Translations under genes and position numbers: made by a program
Notes under the pieces: generated by a model
Seen by the model: the letters and a program-made list of their open reading frames with translations, nothing else
Told to the model about the DNA's origin: nothing
Database searches by the model: none
In this document: one piece after another, positions 52,836 to 63,584 of the stretch
Position numbering within the stretch: the first letter of the stretch is position 1
Layout: the number at the start of each line of letters is the position of its first letter
DNA from: Streptomyces sp. AC555_RSS877
GTDB taxonomy: Bacteria > Actinomycetota > Actinomycetes > Streptomycetales > Streptomycetaceae
Reading direction: 5' to 3'
DNA: 64,000 bases
NCBI RefSeq assembly: GCF_019049245.1
Contig: NZ_JAGMUK010000218.1
Span: forward strand, 220,208 to 284,207

Positions 52836-53270
52836 GTGAGCGCGGCCGAGCGTATCGAGGAGACCCGGAGGGCTCTCCCGGTGACGACCGCGGCAGCGGC
52901 ACGCGCCCATGTCCGGGCGGTGGTGCGCGAGGAATGGGGCTCGGGATCCCGCGCCGTTCGGGAGGAGGACGTCATCGACCTGGTCCTCGTGGTCTCGGAG
53001 CTGGTCACCAACGCCATCCGGCACGGTGCAGGACTGGCCGGGTTCGACGTCCTGCCCACACGCTGGGGGATCCGGCTCGCCGTCCACGACAACAGTCAGG
53101 TCGTGCCCGACGCCGCGTACGGATCCGGTGCCCTGCCCGTCGCGCACCACGGCAACGGGTACGGCTGGCCGCTGATCATTCGCCTGGCCCGGGAGATCGC
53201 CATCGAACCGCGTCCCGGAGGCGGCAAGACGATCAGCGTGTTCGTGCCGCTGCGCGAGGCGTCCGCCTGA
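52836..53270 (+). CDS. HATPase-domain anti-sigma factor-like kinase
   Basis: 144 aa from GTG 52836; no strong ribosome site. Bergerat fold: LVVSELVTNAIRHGAG (N box), VHDNSQVVPDAA (degenerate G1), HHGNGYGWPLIIRLA (G2). It is similar in design to the protein at 32534, including the weak G1, so both may bind rather than hydrolyse ATP or act as sequestering factors. It converges with another HATPase gene 23 bases away. Its client (STAS protein or sigma factor) is probably among the nearby genes; this is inference. Confidence 0.82.
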   Translation: MSAAERIEETRRALPVTTAAAARAHVRAVVREEWGSGSRAVREEDVIDLVLVVSELVTNAIRHGAGLAGFDVLPTRWGIRLAVHDNSQVVPDAAYGSGALPVAHHGNGYGWPLIIRLAREIAIEPRPGGGKTISVFVPLREASA

Positions 53271-53293
53271 GGTCCGCCCACGTCCGGCCGGCC

Positions 53294-53728
53294 TCACCAG
53301 GGCAGGAAGACGTGGATCTCCTTGCCGCTCTCTCCGGTGACCACGCTGACCTGGTCGCACAACGTGTGGATCAGGTGCCAGCCGATGCCTCCGCCACCGC
53401 GGCTGGGGTGGAAGGGCCGGGGCGCGGGCGGAGTGGTGTTGGTGTCCTGCATGACCACGTGCACGCCGTCGAACGTCCGGCGCATGCACAGTTCGAAAGG
53501 ACCCGGAGCGTACTGGACCGCGTTCGCGGCCAGCTCCGTGACCACCAGGAGAATGTCGTCCCAGTACTCCGGCGTGGCCGGCGGAGAGGTGCGTGCCAGG
53601 TCATAGAGGAATTTCTCCGCTTCAAGGCGCGCACCTGTCACATTGCGCAGCTCCCCTGGGAAGCGTGTGCTGCGGCTGGGCATCTCTTTGGAAGCCAGTG
53701 TGTCGTCCCTATGCGGCTCGGCTGCCAT
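53294..53728 (-). CDS. HATPase-domain anti-sigma factor-like kinase
   Basis: 144 aa from ATG 53728; an internal ATG at residue 16 (53683) is an alternative. Bergerat motifs: VVTELAANAVQYAPGP (N box), MQDTNTTPPAPR (G1 strongly degenerate) and GGGGIGWHLIHTL (G2). Same family as the two other free HATPase proteins here, but with a different central loop. It is convergent with the neighbouring HATPase gene. Function as a kinase or antagonist of STAS/sigma proteins is inferred from family and context. Confidence 0.82.
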   Translation of the reverse strand: MAAEPHRDDTLASKEMPSRSTRFPGELRNVTGARLEAEKFLYDLARTSPPATPEYWDDILLVVTELAANAVQYAPGPFELCMRRTFDGVHVVMQDTNTTPPAPRPFHPSRGGGGIGWHLIHTLCDQVSVVTGESGKEIHVFLPW

Positions 53729-53922
53729 CTCGCCTTCCCGGCCCGGCGTCAGCAGGGCTGTAGTGCTTTCCCTTGCGCCCCCTCCGTCTGCAGAGTTCCC
53801 AGGCGGACAGAGCTTACGCGCCCGCGTGCGATCAGACCGGCGGACCGCGGGGGTCCTCCTGTCTGCTGTCGCGGATCCGGGGCATGGGGACTTCGTAGGT
53901 GGATACGGACGGAGGGTGACTC

Positions 53923-54099
53923 GTGCTCGCCATTGCTGCGGCAGTTCTGTTCTTCATCGCGTTTCTGATCAACGCCGCCGAGATCTCGACCAACGACGTC
54001 TTCACGTCGACGAACGTCATGCTGCTCGGCCTGATGGTGCTGGCCCTGCATCTCGCGGGCGTGGGCAGTTCCTGGGCGGCTCGCGGTCGACGGCGCTGA
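53923..54099 (+). CDS. small two-helix membrane protein
   Basis: 58 aa from GTG 53923, with GGAGGG six bases upstream. It has two transmembrane helices (LAIAAAVLFFIAFLI; MLLGLMVLALHLAGVG) around a short polar loop (AAEISTNDVFTSTN) and a basic tail (ARGRRR). The frame, ribosome site and codon bias all support a real gene; similar tiny proteins are common in Streptomyces. Function unknown. Confidence 0.72.
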   Translation: MLAIAAAVLFFIAFLINAAEISTNDVFTSTNVMLLGLMVLALHLAGVGSSWAARGRRR

Positions 54100-54221
54100 C
54101 CGTGCGAAAAGCGGAATGGACAATTTCGGAAATTCCCTGACGGCACATCAATTATTCGGTATGTGCGGCATTTTGGAGGGAACTCGCCGGATATCCAAGC
54201 ACCCGACACCGGGAGAATGTG

Positions 54222-54509
54222 ATGACGAGTTACGGCGGCACCCCTGCCGCGTCCTCCAGGTCACGCACCAATGGTCTGGCCATCGCGAGCCTCATCTGCG
54301 GAATCATCGGACTGATCTTCTTCAACGTGATTCTCGGTCCGGTGGCGATAGTGCTGGGCGCCGTGGGCATGCGCCAGGCACCTGCCAAGGGCGGGGCGGG
54401 GATGGCCAAGGCCGGTATCGTCCTCGGCATCGTCGACCTGGTCATCTTCGCGGCGCTCTTCGCGGTGGCCGCGGCGAACGGCGGCTTCACCTGGTACGTC
54501 GGCGGCTGA
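54222..54509 (+). CDS. DUF4190 domain membrane protein
   Basis: 95 aa from ATG 54222 (GGGAG upstream). After a Ser/Gly-rich head (1-17), two transmembrane segments (LAIASLICGIIGLIFFNVIL; GIVLGIVDLVIFAALFAVAA) flank a GMR/GMAKAG turn, the hallmark of DUF4190 (short membrane proteins of unknown function, often near cell-envelope or stress genes). The upstream 122 bases are comparatively AT-rich (AATTATTCGGTATG) and probably hold its promoter. Confidence 0.85.
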   Translation: MTSYGGTPAASSRSRTNGLAIASLICGIIGLIFFNVILGPVAIVLGAVGMRQAPAKGGAGMAKAGIVLGIVDLVIFAALFAVAAANGGFTWYVGG

Positions 54510-54625
54510 CCCAAGGCCCCTGACCGAAGCCCCCGACCTGGATCGAAGGGCGCATGCGCACCACGGCATGCGCCCTTCGGCATGCTCCGGGCAGGCCTCG
54601 CGTGCCCCTCCCCACAGTCACGCCC

Positions 54626-56533
54626 TCACCGGAACACGTTGTCCGCCTCGTCCCAGCTCGCCGAATCGTCCGGCACGCTCTGCCGCCCGCCGCGTGAGCG
54701 CGCCTGGTACATCGCGTCGATCTCGAACGCGTACGTCCGCACGATCAGGTCCCGGCGCAGCTTCATCGAGGGTGTCATCAGCCCGCTGGCCAGGTCGAAC
54801 GGCTCCGGAAGAACCCGGAAGACCCGGATGGACTCCGAGCGCGAGACGGCACTGTTGGCCGCCGCCACGGCCCGCGTGATCTCCTCCCGCAGCGCGTTCT
54901 CCTCACGCGCCTCCCGGTTTCCCGCGTCACTCTGCCAGGCCAGTCCCGCCCGCCAGTGCGCCAGGAACTCCGGGTCCAGGGTGATCAGTGCCCCCACGCA
55001 GGGCCGGTTGTCGCCGACGATCACCGCCTGGTGGATGAGCGGATGCATCCGCAGCCGGTGCTCCAGGGCGGCCGGGGCGACGCTCTTGCCGCTGTTGGTG
55101 ATGATGACGTCCTTCTTGCGCCCGGTGATCGTCAGATAGCCCTCGGGGTCCAGCCGCCCGATGTCCCCCGTGGCCAGCCAGCCGCCGGGCAGCAGTGCGG
55201 CCCGGGTCGCCGCCTCGTCGCTCACGTACCCCTGGAACACCGACGGCCCGCGCACCAGGATCTCCCCGTCGTCGGCCACCCGGATGTCCGTGCCCGGCAG
55301 GACCTGCCCCACCGTGCCGGACTTCTCCCGGCCCAGCGGCTGCATCGTGATCCCGCCGCTGGTCTCCGTGAGCCCGTACCCGTCGTGGACGTAGACGCCG
55401 ATGCCCTCGTAGAACAGGCTCAGATCGCGGTTGAGGGGTGAGCCGCCCGAGGTGGCGCGCCGGGCCCTGCCGCCGAGCGCGGCCCGCAGCTTGCGGTACA
55501 CCGTGCGTTCGTACAGGGCGTGCTGGAGCCGCAGATCGAGGCCGGGGCCGGGCCCGGCGTCCAGCCGCTGCCGCTCGCACGCCGCGGCGAAGTCCCGTGC
55601 GGTCTCGGCCGCCCGCTCGAACAGCGCGCCGCGGCCCGCCTGTTGGGCGGTGCGCAGGAAGGTCTTGTAGATCTTCTCGAAGACCGACGGTACGGCGTAG
55701 AAGTAGGTGGGGCGGAAGGAGCGCAGTGCCGACGACAGCGCCTCCCCGCTCAGGTCGGGTTCATGGGCCATGAGCAGACCGCCGCGCAGGCACATGCCCT
55801 GGATCATGAGGCCGTACACGTGGGAGAACGGCAGGAACGCGAGGACGGACGCCTGTTGTCCGGCCGGCGCGGCCGTGTGTCCCCAGCCCGCGAGCAGGGT
55901 GTCGCAGGGGCTCGCGAGGCCACGGTGACTGAGCGCGCAGCCGAGCGGGTGCCCGGTCGTGCCGGAGGTGTAGGCGACGACGGCGGTGGAGTCCGGCAGC
56001 ACGATGCGGCGCAGCGAGTCCACGGTGGCGAACGGGATGAACTCGCCCCGCTCGACGAGATCCCGAAGGGCCCCCGAGTCAAGTTGCCAGACATGGCGCA
56101 GCCGAGGCAGCGTCGCGCACACGGAGCCCACCGTCATGACGCTCTGCTCGTCCTCGACGGCCACGGCCACGCAGCCGGCGTCGCGCAGGATCCACTCGAC
56201 CTGTTCCCGCGAGGACGTCGGATGGATCGGCACCACCTCGGCGCCCACCGCCCACAGCGCGTAGCCGAGGACCGTCCACTCGTACCGGGTACGCGCCATG
56301 ATCGCCACACGGGACCCCGGGGAGATCCCGCAGGCGACCAGGCCCTTGGCCAGATCCACCACCTCGTCCCGCAGTTCCACGGCGGTCACCTCCTCCCAGA
56401 CGGAGGAGGCGGCGCCGGAACGACGGGCGACCATCGGCAGGGTGGGGTTGCGGGCCGCCGTCTCGAAGACGCTGTCGGCGAGCCCTCCGGTCAGGGGTCG
56501 GGTGGCCGGGGGAGCGAGGGCGAGGTCGCGCAT
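54626..56533 (-). CDS. fadD: AMP-dependent synthetase, long-chain acyl-CoA ligase type
   Basis: 635 aa from ATG 56533, with AGGAG six bases upstream; the ATG at 56689 adds 52 residues that lie outside the family. The ATP/AMP loop is VVAYTSGTTGHPLGCA, the second motif YGLTETSGGI, and the C-terminal hinge TGDIGRLDPEGYLTITGRKK, followed by NSGKSVAPAALE. The insertion with YKTFLRTAQQAGRG and RKLRAALGGRAR marks the long-chain (FadD15-like) subgroup. It activates fatty acids to acyl-CoA at the membrane or in the cytosol. Divergent from DUF6480 with a 154-bp gap. Confidence 0.92.
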   Translation of the reverse strand: MRDLALAPPATRPLTGGLADSVFETAARNPTLPMVARRSGAASSVWEEVTAVELRDEVVDLAKGLVACGISPGSRVAIMARTRYEWTVLGYALWAVGAEVVPIHPTSSREQVEWILRDAGCVAVAVEDEQSVMTVGSVCATLPRLRHVWQLDSGALRDLVERGEFIPFATVDSLRRIVLPDSTAVVAYTSGTTGHPLGCALSHRGLASPCDTLLAGWGHTAAPAGQQASVLAFLPFSHVYGLMIQGMCLRGGLLMAHEPDLSGEALSSALRSFRPTYFYAVPSVFEKIYKTFLRTAQQAGRGALFERAAETARDFAAACERQRLDAGPGPGLDLRLQHALYERTVYRKLRAALGGRARRATSGGSPLNRDLSLFYEGIGVYVHDGYGLTETSGGITMQPLGREKSGTVGQVLPGTDIRVADDGEILVRGPSVFQGYVSDEAATRAALLPGGWLATGDIGRLDPEGYLTITGRKKDVIITNSGKSVAPAALEHRLRMHPLIHQAVIVGDNRPCVGALITLDPEFLAHWRAGLAWQSDAGNREAREENALREEITRAVAAANSAVSRSESIRVFRVLPEPFDLASGLMTPSMKLRRDLIVRTYAFEIDAMYQARSRGGRQSVPDDSASWDEADNVFR

Positions 56534-56687
56534 GCGCTGCTCCTGTTGTGTACGGGGTGTGACTCCGCCGACGTGCACGGTTATCTTGCGGTGCTCGAAT
56601 CTAGCCCAGGTGCGGGCGCTCGGTGCCGGGATCGGAGAACTGGCCCCGGGGCCGATGATCTCGGCGGGTTCGGGGGACTCGGACGGC

Positions 56688-56921
56688 ATGAGTTACACGA
56701 ACCCCGACCCCGATCCCGAACGCACCACCGGCCTGGAACCGGGCGGCGGCGTGCCTCCCGGCGAGACCCCGCCGGCCGAGAGCAGCCTGCCCGAGGCGGG
56801 CCCCAGGGAGACGCACAATCCGCACAAGGGCTGGGCCAAGGCGCCACTGACGCTGATCCTGGGCCTCGCCGTCCTGATCGCGGCGTTCTTCCTGGTGTAC
56901 GCCATCATCCTCATGCTGTGA
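56688..56921 (+). CDS. DUF6480-type small membrane-anchored protein
   Basis: 77 aa from ATG 56688. The first two thirds are Pro/Gly/Glu-rich and disordered (NPDPDPERTTGLEPGGGVPP, PAESSLPEAGPRETHNPHKG). The C-terminus is one transmembrane helix (LILGLAVLIAAFFLVYAIIL). The MSYTNPDPDPERTTGLEPGG opening is characteristic of a conserved Streptomyces family (DUF6480) of unknown role. Divergent from the acyl-CoA synthetase. Confidence 0.8.
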   Translation: MSYTNPDPDPERTTGLEPGGGVPPGETPPAESSLPEAGPRETHNPHKGWAKAPLTLILGLAVLIAAFFLVYAIILML

Positions 56922-57063
56922 GAACAGGCGGAGAGAATCAGGCGGTGAGAGGACACCGCGAGAGGAGGCCGCAGGACAGGTCGTGAGAGCAAACGAGGAG
57001 ACGGTCGCGAGACCAGGCCGAGAACGCGGCCGCCAGACGGTCACGGACGCACGGACGGCCGCG

Positions 57064-58152
57064 TCACGCCTGCGTGATGCGCACGCACTCGGTGACGACG
57101 TCCCTGAGGCTTCCGGTCCGCTCCATCAGCGCGCGTTGCACCCCGGCGCCGCTGCCGAGCCGCAGCAGCTCGGCGCACGTGTCGCGGGCCCGGTCGAGGT
57201 CGCCGGTCTCGGCGAGGGCGTCCCCGACGTGGTCCAGCAGGGCCCGCACCACCGCCTCAGCCGGCATGCGCCGCATGGTCGCGGGGTGGAGCAGTTCCTC
57301 GGTCAGACCGGACCGCGCCGCCCGCCAGGCCGCCAGCCGCAGCAGGCTCACGCTGTGGCCCAGCGGCTCCCGGCCCGCCCGCCACTCGCGCGCGGCGGTC
57401 TCGACGAGACCGCGGGCCAGGGTGGCGACGAGCACGGCGGTGCTCGCGTGCAGACAGACGTCGGAGACCCGGATCTCCACGGTCGGGTAGCGCCGGGACA
57501 GCCGGGCGTCGAAGTAGATCATCCCCTCGTCGAGGATCACACCGGTGGCCACCATGTCCGCGACCCTGCGGTGATAGCGCTCGGCCGAACGGAAGGGCTC
57601 GGTCGGTCCGGCCGACGGCCACCGCTGCCACACCCGGCTGCGGTAGCTGCTGTAGAACGTGTCCTTTCCCTGCCAGAAAGGGGAGTTGGCGCTCAGCGCG
57701 GACAGCACCGTCAGCCAGGGCTGGATCCGGTCGATGACGGCGACGCCCTCCTCGTCGGACTCCACCGACACGTGCACATGGCAGCCCATGACGAGCTGTT
57801 CCTGGGTGGCGATCCCGTACTGCTCGGCCATCCACTGGTAGCGGCGGCCCACGCCGACGGAGGGGCTGACGGGCAGCGGTGAGGTGGCGAGCGCGGCGAC
57901 CGTGCAGCCGATCTCCCCGGCGTGCCGGGCGGCCTCCTTGCGGCAGCGGACGATCTCCGCCCGCAACTCCTCCATCCCCGACTGCGGATGCGTCGCGAAC
58001 TCCAGCATCTGGTTGTGCAGTTCCTTCTCGAAGACGTCCCTGTCCGCGCCGTCCTGCGCGGCGCGGGCGAGGACCGCGGCGGACAGCGCCTGCGGCTCAC
58101 CCGTCTCGGGATCGACCAGGAGGAGTTCCTCCTCCACTCCGACGGTGCGCAC
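57064..58152 (-). CDS. carboxylate-amine ligase, YbdK/GCS2-type glutamate-cysteine ligase family
   Basis: 362 aa from GTG 58152, with AGGAGG about ten bases upstream. It begins VGVEEELLLVDPETGEP, the glutamate-cysteine ligase-2 signature, and contains FEKELHNQMLEF, GCHVHVSVESDEEGV (metal/ATP site) and YPTVEIRVSDVCLHA. YbdK-type enzymes have weak glutamate-cysteine ligase activity in vitro; actinomycetes make mycothiol rather than glutathione, so the real substrate is uncertain. It is a monocistronic gene between DUF6480 and glgB. Some members act in ergothioneine synthesis, but no egt genes are near. Confidence 0.88.
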   Translation of the reverse strand: MRTVGVEEELLLVDPETGEPQALSAAVLARAAQDGADRDVFEKELHNQMLEFATHPQSGMEELRAEIVRCRKEAARHAGEIGCTVAALATSPLPVSPSVGVGRRYQWMAEQYGIATQEQLVMGCHVHVSVESDEEGVAVIDRIQPWLTVLSALSANSPFWQGKDTFYSSYRSRVWQRWPSAGPTEPFRSAERYHRRVADMVATGVILDEGMIYFDARLSRRYPTVEIRVSDVCLHASTAVLVATLARGLVETAAREWRAGREPLGHSVSLLRLAAWRAARSGLTEELLHPATMRRMPAEAVVRALLDHVGDALAETGDLDRARDTCAELLRLGSGAGVQRALMERTGSLRDVVTECVRITQA

Positions 58153-58261
58153 CTGATGCAGCCCTCCTGTGGCTTCTCTGCGGCGACGAGACTGTTCGCT
58201 CGTGTACGACCCCGACTGCCCCCCCGGGGCCGTTCGAACACCTGGTGTCGCCGCGGGTACC

Positions 58262-60472
58262 TCAGCCGGGCTGCGGAACCAGCCACACCGTCGCGAGCGG
58301 CGGCAGCGTCAGCCTGAGCACCCCGTCCTCCGGCTTGACCGGGTCGGGCCGGGTGAGGTCGCTGCCCCCGTACCGAGCCGCGTCGGTGTTGAGGGCTTCC
58401 TGCCAGGCGGGCACGGAGCCGGGCACATGAAGGACGTAGTCGTGCCGGACGACGGGGGAGAAGTTGGAGACTGCCAGCAACGGGGTGCCCTCGGCGTCGT
58501 ACCTGACGAACGCGAAGACGTTGTCCTCGGCCGCGTCCCCGACCACCCACCGGAACCCGCCGGGGTCGGTGTCGCGCTGCCACAAGGAGGGGCAGTCGCG
58601 GTAGACGGTGTTGAGATCGCGGACCAGGTCCCGCACCCCGCGGTGGTCCGGCTCCGCGCTGTAGGCGGGGTCGAGCAGCCACCAGTCCGGGCCATGGGGC
58701 TCGGACCACTCGGCTCCCTGCGCGAACTCCTGCCCCATGAAGAGGAGTTGCTTGCCGGGATGGGCCCACATGAACCCCAGGTACGCGCGGTGGTTGGCGC
58801 GCTGCTGCCACCAGTCGCCGGGCATCTTCGAGACCAGGGCCTGCTTGCCGTGCACCACCTCGTCGTGCGAGATCGGCAGGACGTAGTTCTCGCTGTACGC
58901 GTACATCATCGAGAAGGTCATCTCGTTGTGGTGGTACTTGCGGTGGACCGGCTCGTGGCTGATGTAGCCGAGCGAGTCGTGCATCCAGCCCATGTTCCAC
59001 TTCAGGCCGAAGCCCAGGCCGCCGCTGTCGGTGGGCCGGGTCACCCCGCCCCAGGCCGTCGACTCCTCGGCGATCGTCACCACGCCGGGCGCCCGCCGGT
59101 ACACGGTCGCGTTCATCTCCTGGAGGAACGCCATCGCGTCCAGGTCCTCGCGGCCGCCGAAGACGTTGGGCGACCACTGGCCCGAGTCACGGGAGTAGTC
59201 GAGGTAGAGCATCGAGGCGACGGCGTCCACGCGCAGGCCGTCGATGTGGAACTCCTCGCACCAGTACACCGCGTTGGCGACCAGGAAGTTGCGCACCTCG
59301 ACCCGCCCGAAGTCGAACTCGTACGTGCCCCAGTCCGGGTGCTCGGCCCGCCGGTCGTCTCCCGGCTCGTACAGCGGGTCCCCGTCGAAGCGGGCCAGCG
59401 CCCAGTCGTCCTTCGGGAAGTGCGCCGGCACCCAGTCCATGATCACGCCGATGCCCGCCCGGTGCAGGGCGTCGACCAGGTACCTGAAGTCGTCCGGTGT
59501 GCCGAGCCGTGCCATCGGCGCGTAGAAGCCGGTGACCTGGTAGCCCCAGGAGCCGCTGAAGGGGTGCTGCGCGACCGGCATGAGCTCCACGTGGGTGAAG
59601 CCGAGGTCCTTGACGTACGCCGGGAGTTCGTCGGCCAGCTGACGATACGTCAGTCCTGGTCGCCAGGACGGTAGATGGACCTCGTACACCGAGAACGGGG
59701 CCTCGTGCACCGGCACGTCCCCGCGCCGGGCCATCCACTCCCGGTCGCTCCACTCGTACCGCGAGGAGGTCACGACGGACGCCGTGTCGGGCGGCACCTC
59801 GCTGCGCCGGGCCATCGGGTCGGCCTTGAGGAACCGGCCGCCGTACCGGGAGGTGATCTCGAACTTGTACCGCGTGCCCTCGCCGATGCCCGGCAGGAAC
59901 AGCTCCCAGACACCGGACGCACCGAGCGACCGCATCGGGAAGGCCTGCCCGTCCCAGAAGGTGAACTCCCCGGCGACCCGCACACCCCGGGCGTTGGGTG
60001 CCCAGACCGTGAACCGGGTGCCGGTCACGCCCTCGTGCGTCATCGGCTCCGCGCCGAGCGCCTTCCACAGCTGCTCGTGCCGTCCCTCACGGATGAGGTG
60101 CAGGTCGGTCTCGCCGAGAGCGGGCAGGAAGCGGTACGGGTCGTGCACCTCCTGCTCCCCTTCGGCGTACGCCACCAGCAGCGTGTACGCGGGGATCGCG
60201 TCGAGTGGGAGTACGCCGGAGAAGAGCCCGTCGCCCTCCGAGGCGAGCGGGCTGCGCTCGCCGTCGACCACGACGCTCACCGAACGGGCGAACGGCCGCA
60301 GGGCCCGGAACACGATCCCCTCCGGCACCGGGTGGGCGCCCAGCAGCGCGTGCGGATCGTGGTGAGCGCCGGACAGCAGGCGGTCGCGGTCGCCGGGGTC
60401 GAGCGGTGGGGCCGCACCGCACCGGGCGGGTCCGGAGGGCTCGGGCACCGAAGGGTCGTCGCGCAGGGCCAC
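58262..60472 (-). CDS. glgB: 1,4-alpha-glucan branching enzyme
   Basis: 736 aa, GH13. An N-terminal CBM48-like region (about 30-230) precedes the TIM barrel. Catalytic motifs are GLRVDAVASMLYLDYSR (nucleophile Asp), VVTIAEESTAWGG (acid/base Glu) and LPISHDEVVHGK (stabilising Asp), plus EAPFSVYEVHLPSWRPG and YAPMARLGTPDDFRYLV typical of GlgB. It introduces alpha-1,6 branches into alpha-glucan. It is the last gene of the glgE-treS-maltokinase-glgB operon, three bases after the maltokinase stop. Together these enzymes make glycogen-like glucan from trehalose. Confidence 0.95.
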   Translation of the reverse strand: MALRDDPSVPEPSGPARCGAAPPLDPGDRDRLLSGAHHDPHALLGAHPVPEGIVFRALRPFARSVSVVVDGERSPLASEGDGLFSGVLPLDAIPAYTLLVAYAEGEQEVHDPYRFLPALGETDLHLIREGRHEQLWKALGAEPMTHEGVTGTRFTVWAPNARGVRVAGEFTFWDGQAFPMRSLGASGVWELFLPGIGEGTRYKFEITSRYGGRFLKADPMARRSEVPPDTASVVTSSRYEWSDREWMARRGDVPVHEAPFSVYEVHLPSWRPGLTYRQLADELPAYVKDLGFTHVELMPVAQHPFSGSWGYQVTGFYAPMARLGTPDDFRYLVDALHRAGIGVIMDWVPAHFPKDDWALARFDGDPLYEPGDDRRAEHPDWGTYEFDFGRVEVRNFLVANAVYWCEEFHIDGLRVDAVASMLYLDYSRDSGQWSPNVFGGREDLDAMAFLQEMNATVYRRAPGVVTIAEESTAWGGVTRPTDSGGLGFGLKWNMGWMHDSLGYISHEPVHRKYHHNEMTFSMMYAYSENYVLPISHDEVVHGKQALVSKMPGDWWQQRANHRAYLGFMWAHPGKQLLFMGQEFAQGAEWSEPHGPDWWLLDPAYSAEPDHRGVRDLVRDLNTVYRDCPSLWQRDTDPGGFRWVVGDAAEDNVFAFVRYDAEGTPLLAVSNFSPVVRHDYVLHVPGSVPAWQEALNTDAARYGGSDLTRPDPVKPEDGVLRLTLPPLATVWLVPQPG

Positions 60473-60475
60473 GGG

Positions 60476-61837
60476 TCAGTCTCCTCTCACGGCGAGACGT
60501 TCGATCGCCGCCATGGGTACGGGGAGCCAGTCCGGGCGGTGTCTGGCTTCATACAGGACCTCGTAAACCGCCCGGTCCGTCTCGTAGGCACGCAACAGGC
60601 CGTGCTTCTTGCGCGGGTCCCATCCGGCGCGGGACGCGTAGCCCGCGCAGAACGCTTCCCGACAACGGCGCGCCCACTCCGGACGCCAGGGGCGGCGCTG
60701 CCGGGCGGCGTAGTCGAAGGAGCGGAGCATCCCGGCGATGTCCCGCACCGGGGAGTGGGCGCTGCGCCGCTCGGCGAGCGGGCGGGACGGTTCGCCCTCG
60801 AAGTCGATGACGAACCACTCCCGCCCCGCCCGGAGCACCTGCCCCAGGTGGAGGTCGCCGTGGATGCGCTGGGCCGGCGGCCCGGCATCGCAGGTCGCGA
60901 GGGCCCCGAAGGCGGCCCGCAGGCCGGGCACGAACGGCTTGAGCGCCGGCACGCAGTGGGCGGCGGAGTCGAGCCGTTCGGTCATCGCCGCCGCGGTACG
61001 GCCGCTCTCGCTGTGGGTGCCGGCCGGGAAGGCCGAGGCCAGCGCGAGGTGCACCTCCGCCGTGGCCTGCCCCAGCTCGTGCGCCTGCGCGGTGAAGTCG
61101 TCCCCGCGGCCGAGCGCGCGCAGTGCCAGCGTCCAGCCGTCGGACGCGTCGCGCAGATACGGCTGGAGCACGCCCAGCGTCGCCTCCTGCGGATGCGCCG
61201 TCCGGAACCAGGCCACGGGCGCGGGCACCCGGCGGCAGCCCTGCCCGGCCAGCGCGCCCGGCACTTCCAGGTCCGGGTTGACGCCGGGCTGGATGCGCCG
61301 GAAGAGCTTCAGGATGAACTCGTCGCCGTACACCAGGGAGGAGTTGGACTGCTCGGCGTCCAGCAGCCGCGGCGGCAGCCCGGCCGGCACCGGCACGGAC
61401 GGGTCGCACTCGAAGCGCAGCGGACCGGCCGTCCCCGGATGCCGCAGCCGCTCCAGGAGCAGCTGCGCCGACCGGGGGTCGTGCAGCGCGTCGTACACCG
61501 TCATTCCGGCGAACGGGCCCTGCTCCGCACGGCCGATGAGCGCCCGCCCGAGCCGCGGCGACAGATGCTGTCGTACGCCCAGCAGCAGCTGGTAGCAGTC
61601 TCCCGCCGGGGTGCCGCCGCCGAGGGCCGGCACGGGCGCGTGACTGGCCTGCACCAGCAGGTGCAGACAGCCTGGGAACAGCTCGGTCATCGACAGCAGG
61701 GCGAGGTCCGTGATGGGCCGGTCCTTGCCCGCGAACCAGCGCTGCCTGGGCAGCCAGTCGCGCAGCAGGCCGCCGAGCGAGACCATCGGGTCGGCGACGA
61801 CCGTACGTCTGGGGCGGAGGAATGCGGTCTTCGGCAT
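60476..61837 (-). CDS. mak: maltokinase (Pep2/Mak)
   Basis: 453 aa from ATG 61837 with AAAGGA nine bases upstream. It has a small-molecule-kinase (APH-like) fold: DWLPRQRWFAGKDRPITDLA at the start (typical N-cap of maltokinases), NSSLVYGDEFILKLFRR (ATP Lys), QRIHGDLHLGQVLR (catalytic HGDLHLGQ) and VIDFEGEPSRPL (DFEG metal site). It phosphorylates maltose to maltose-1-phosphate, the donor for GlgE. In many actinomycetes it is fused to or coupled with treS; here it follows treS by 28 bases, as in the GlgE pathway. Assignment is firm from motif plus context. Confidence 0.93.
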   Translation of the reverse strand: MPKTAFLRPRRTVVADPMVSLGGLLRDWLPRQRWFAGKDRPITDLALLSMTELFPGCLHLLVQASHAPVPALGGGTPAGDCYQLLLGVRQHLSPRLGRALIGRAEQGPFAGMTVYDALHDPRSAQLLLERLRHPGTAGPLRFECDPSVPVPAGLPPRLLDAEQSNSSLVYGDEFILKLFRRIQPGVNPDLEVPGALAGQGCRRVPAPVAWFRTAHPQEATLGVLQPYLRDASDGWTLALRALGRGDDFTAQAHELGQATAEVHLALASAFPAGTHSESGRTAAAMTERLDSAAHCVPALKPFVPGLRAAFGALATCDAGPPAQRIHGDLHLGQVLRAGREWFVIDFEGEPSRPLAERRSAHSPVRDIAGMLRSFDYAARQRRPWRPEWARRCREAFCAGYASRAGWDPRKKHGLLRAYETDRAVYEVLYEARHRPDWLPVPMAAIERLAVRGD

Positions 61838-61865
61838 GGTGACGCGTCCTTTCGTCGGCACACGC

Positions 61866-63580
<1,715 letters not shown>

Positions 63581-63584
<4 letters not shown>

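Noticed and set aside
58255..58260. GGGTAC near the glgB stop as a SigB promoter
   Set aside because: No GNNT at the right spacing and no gene downstream on that strand.
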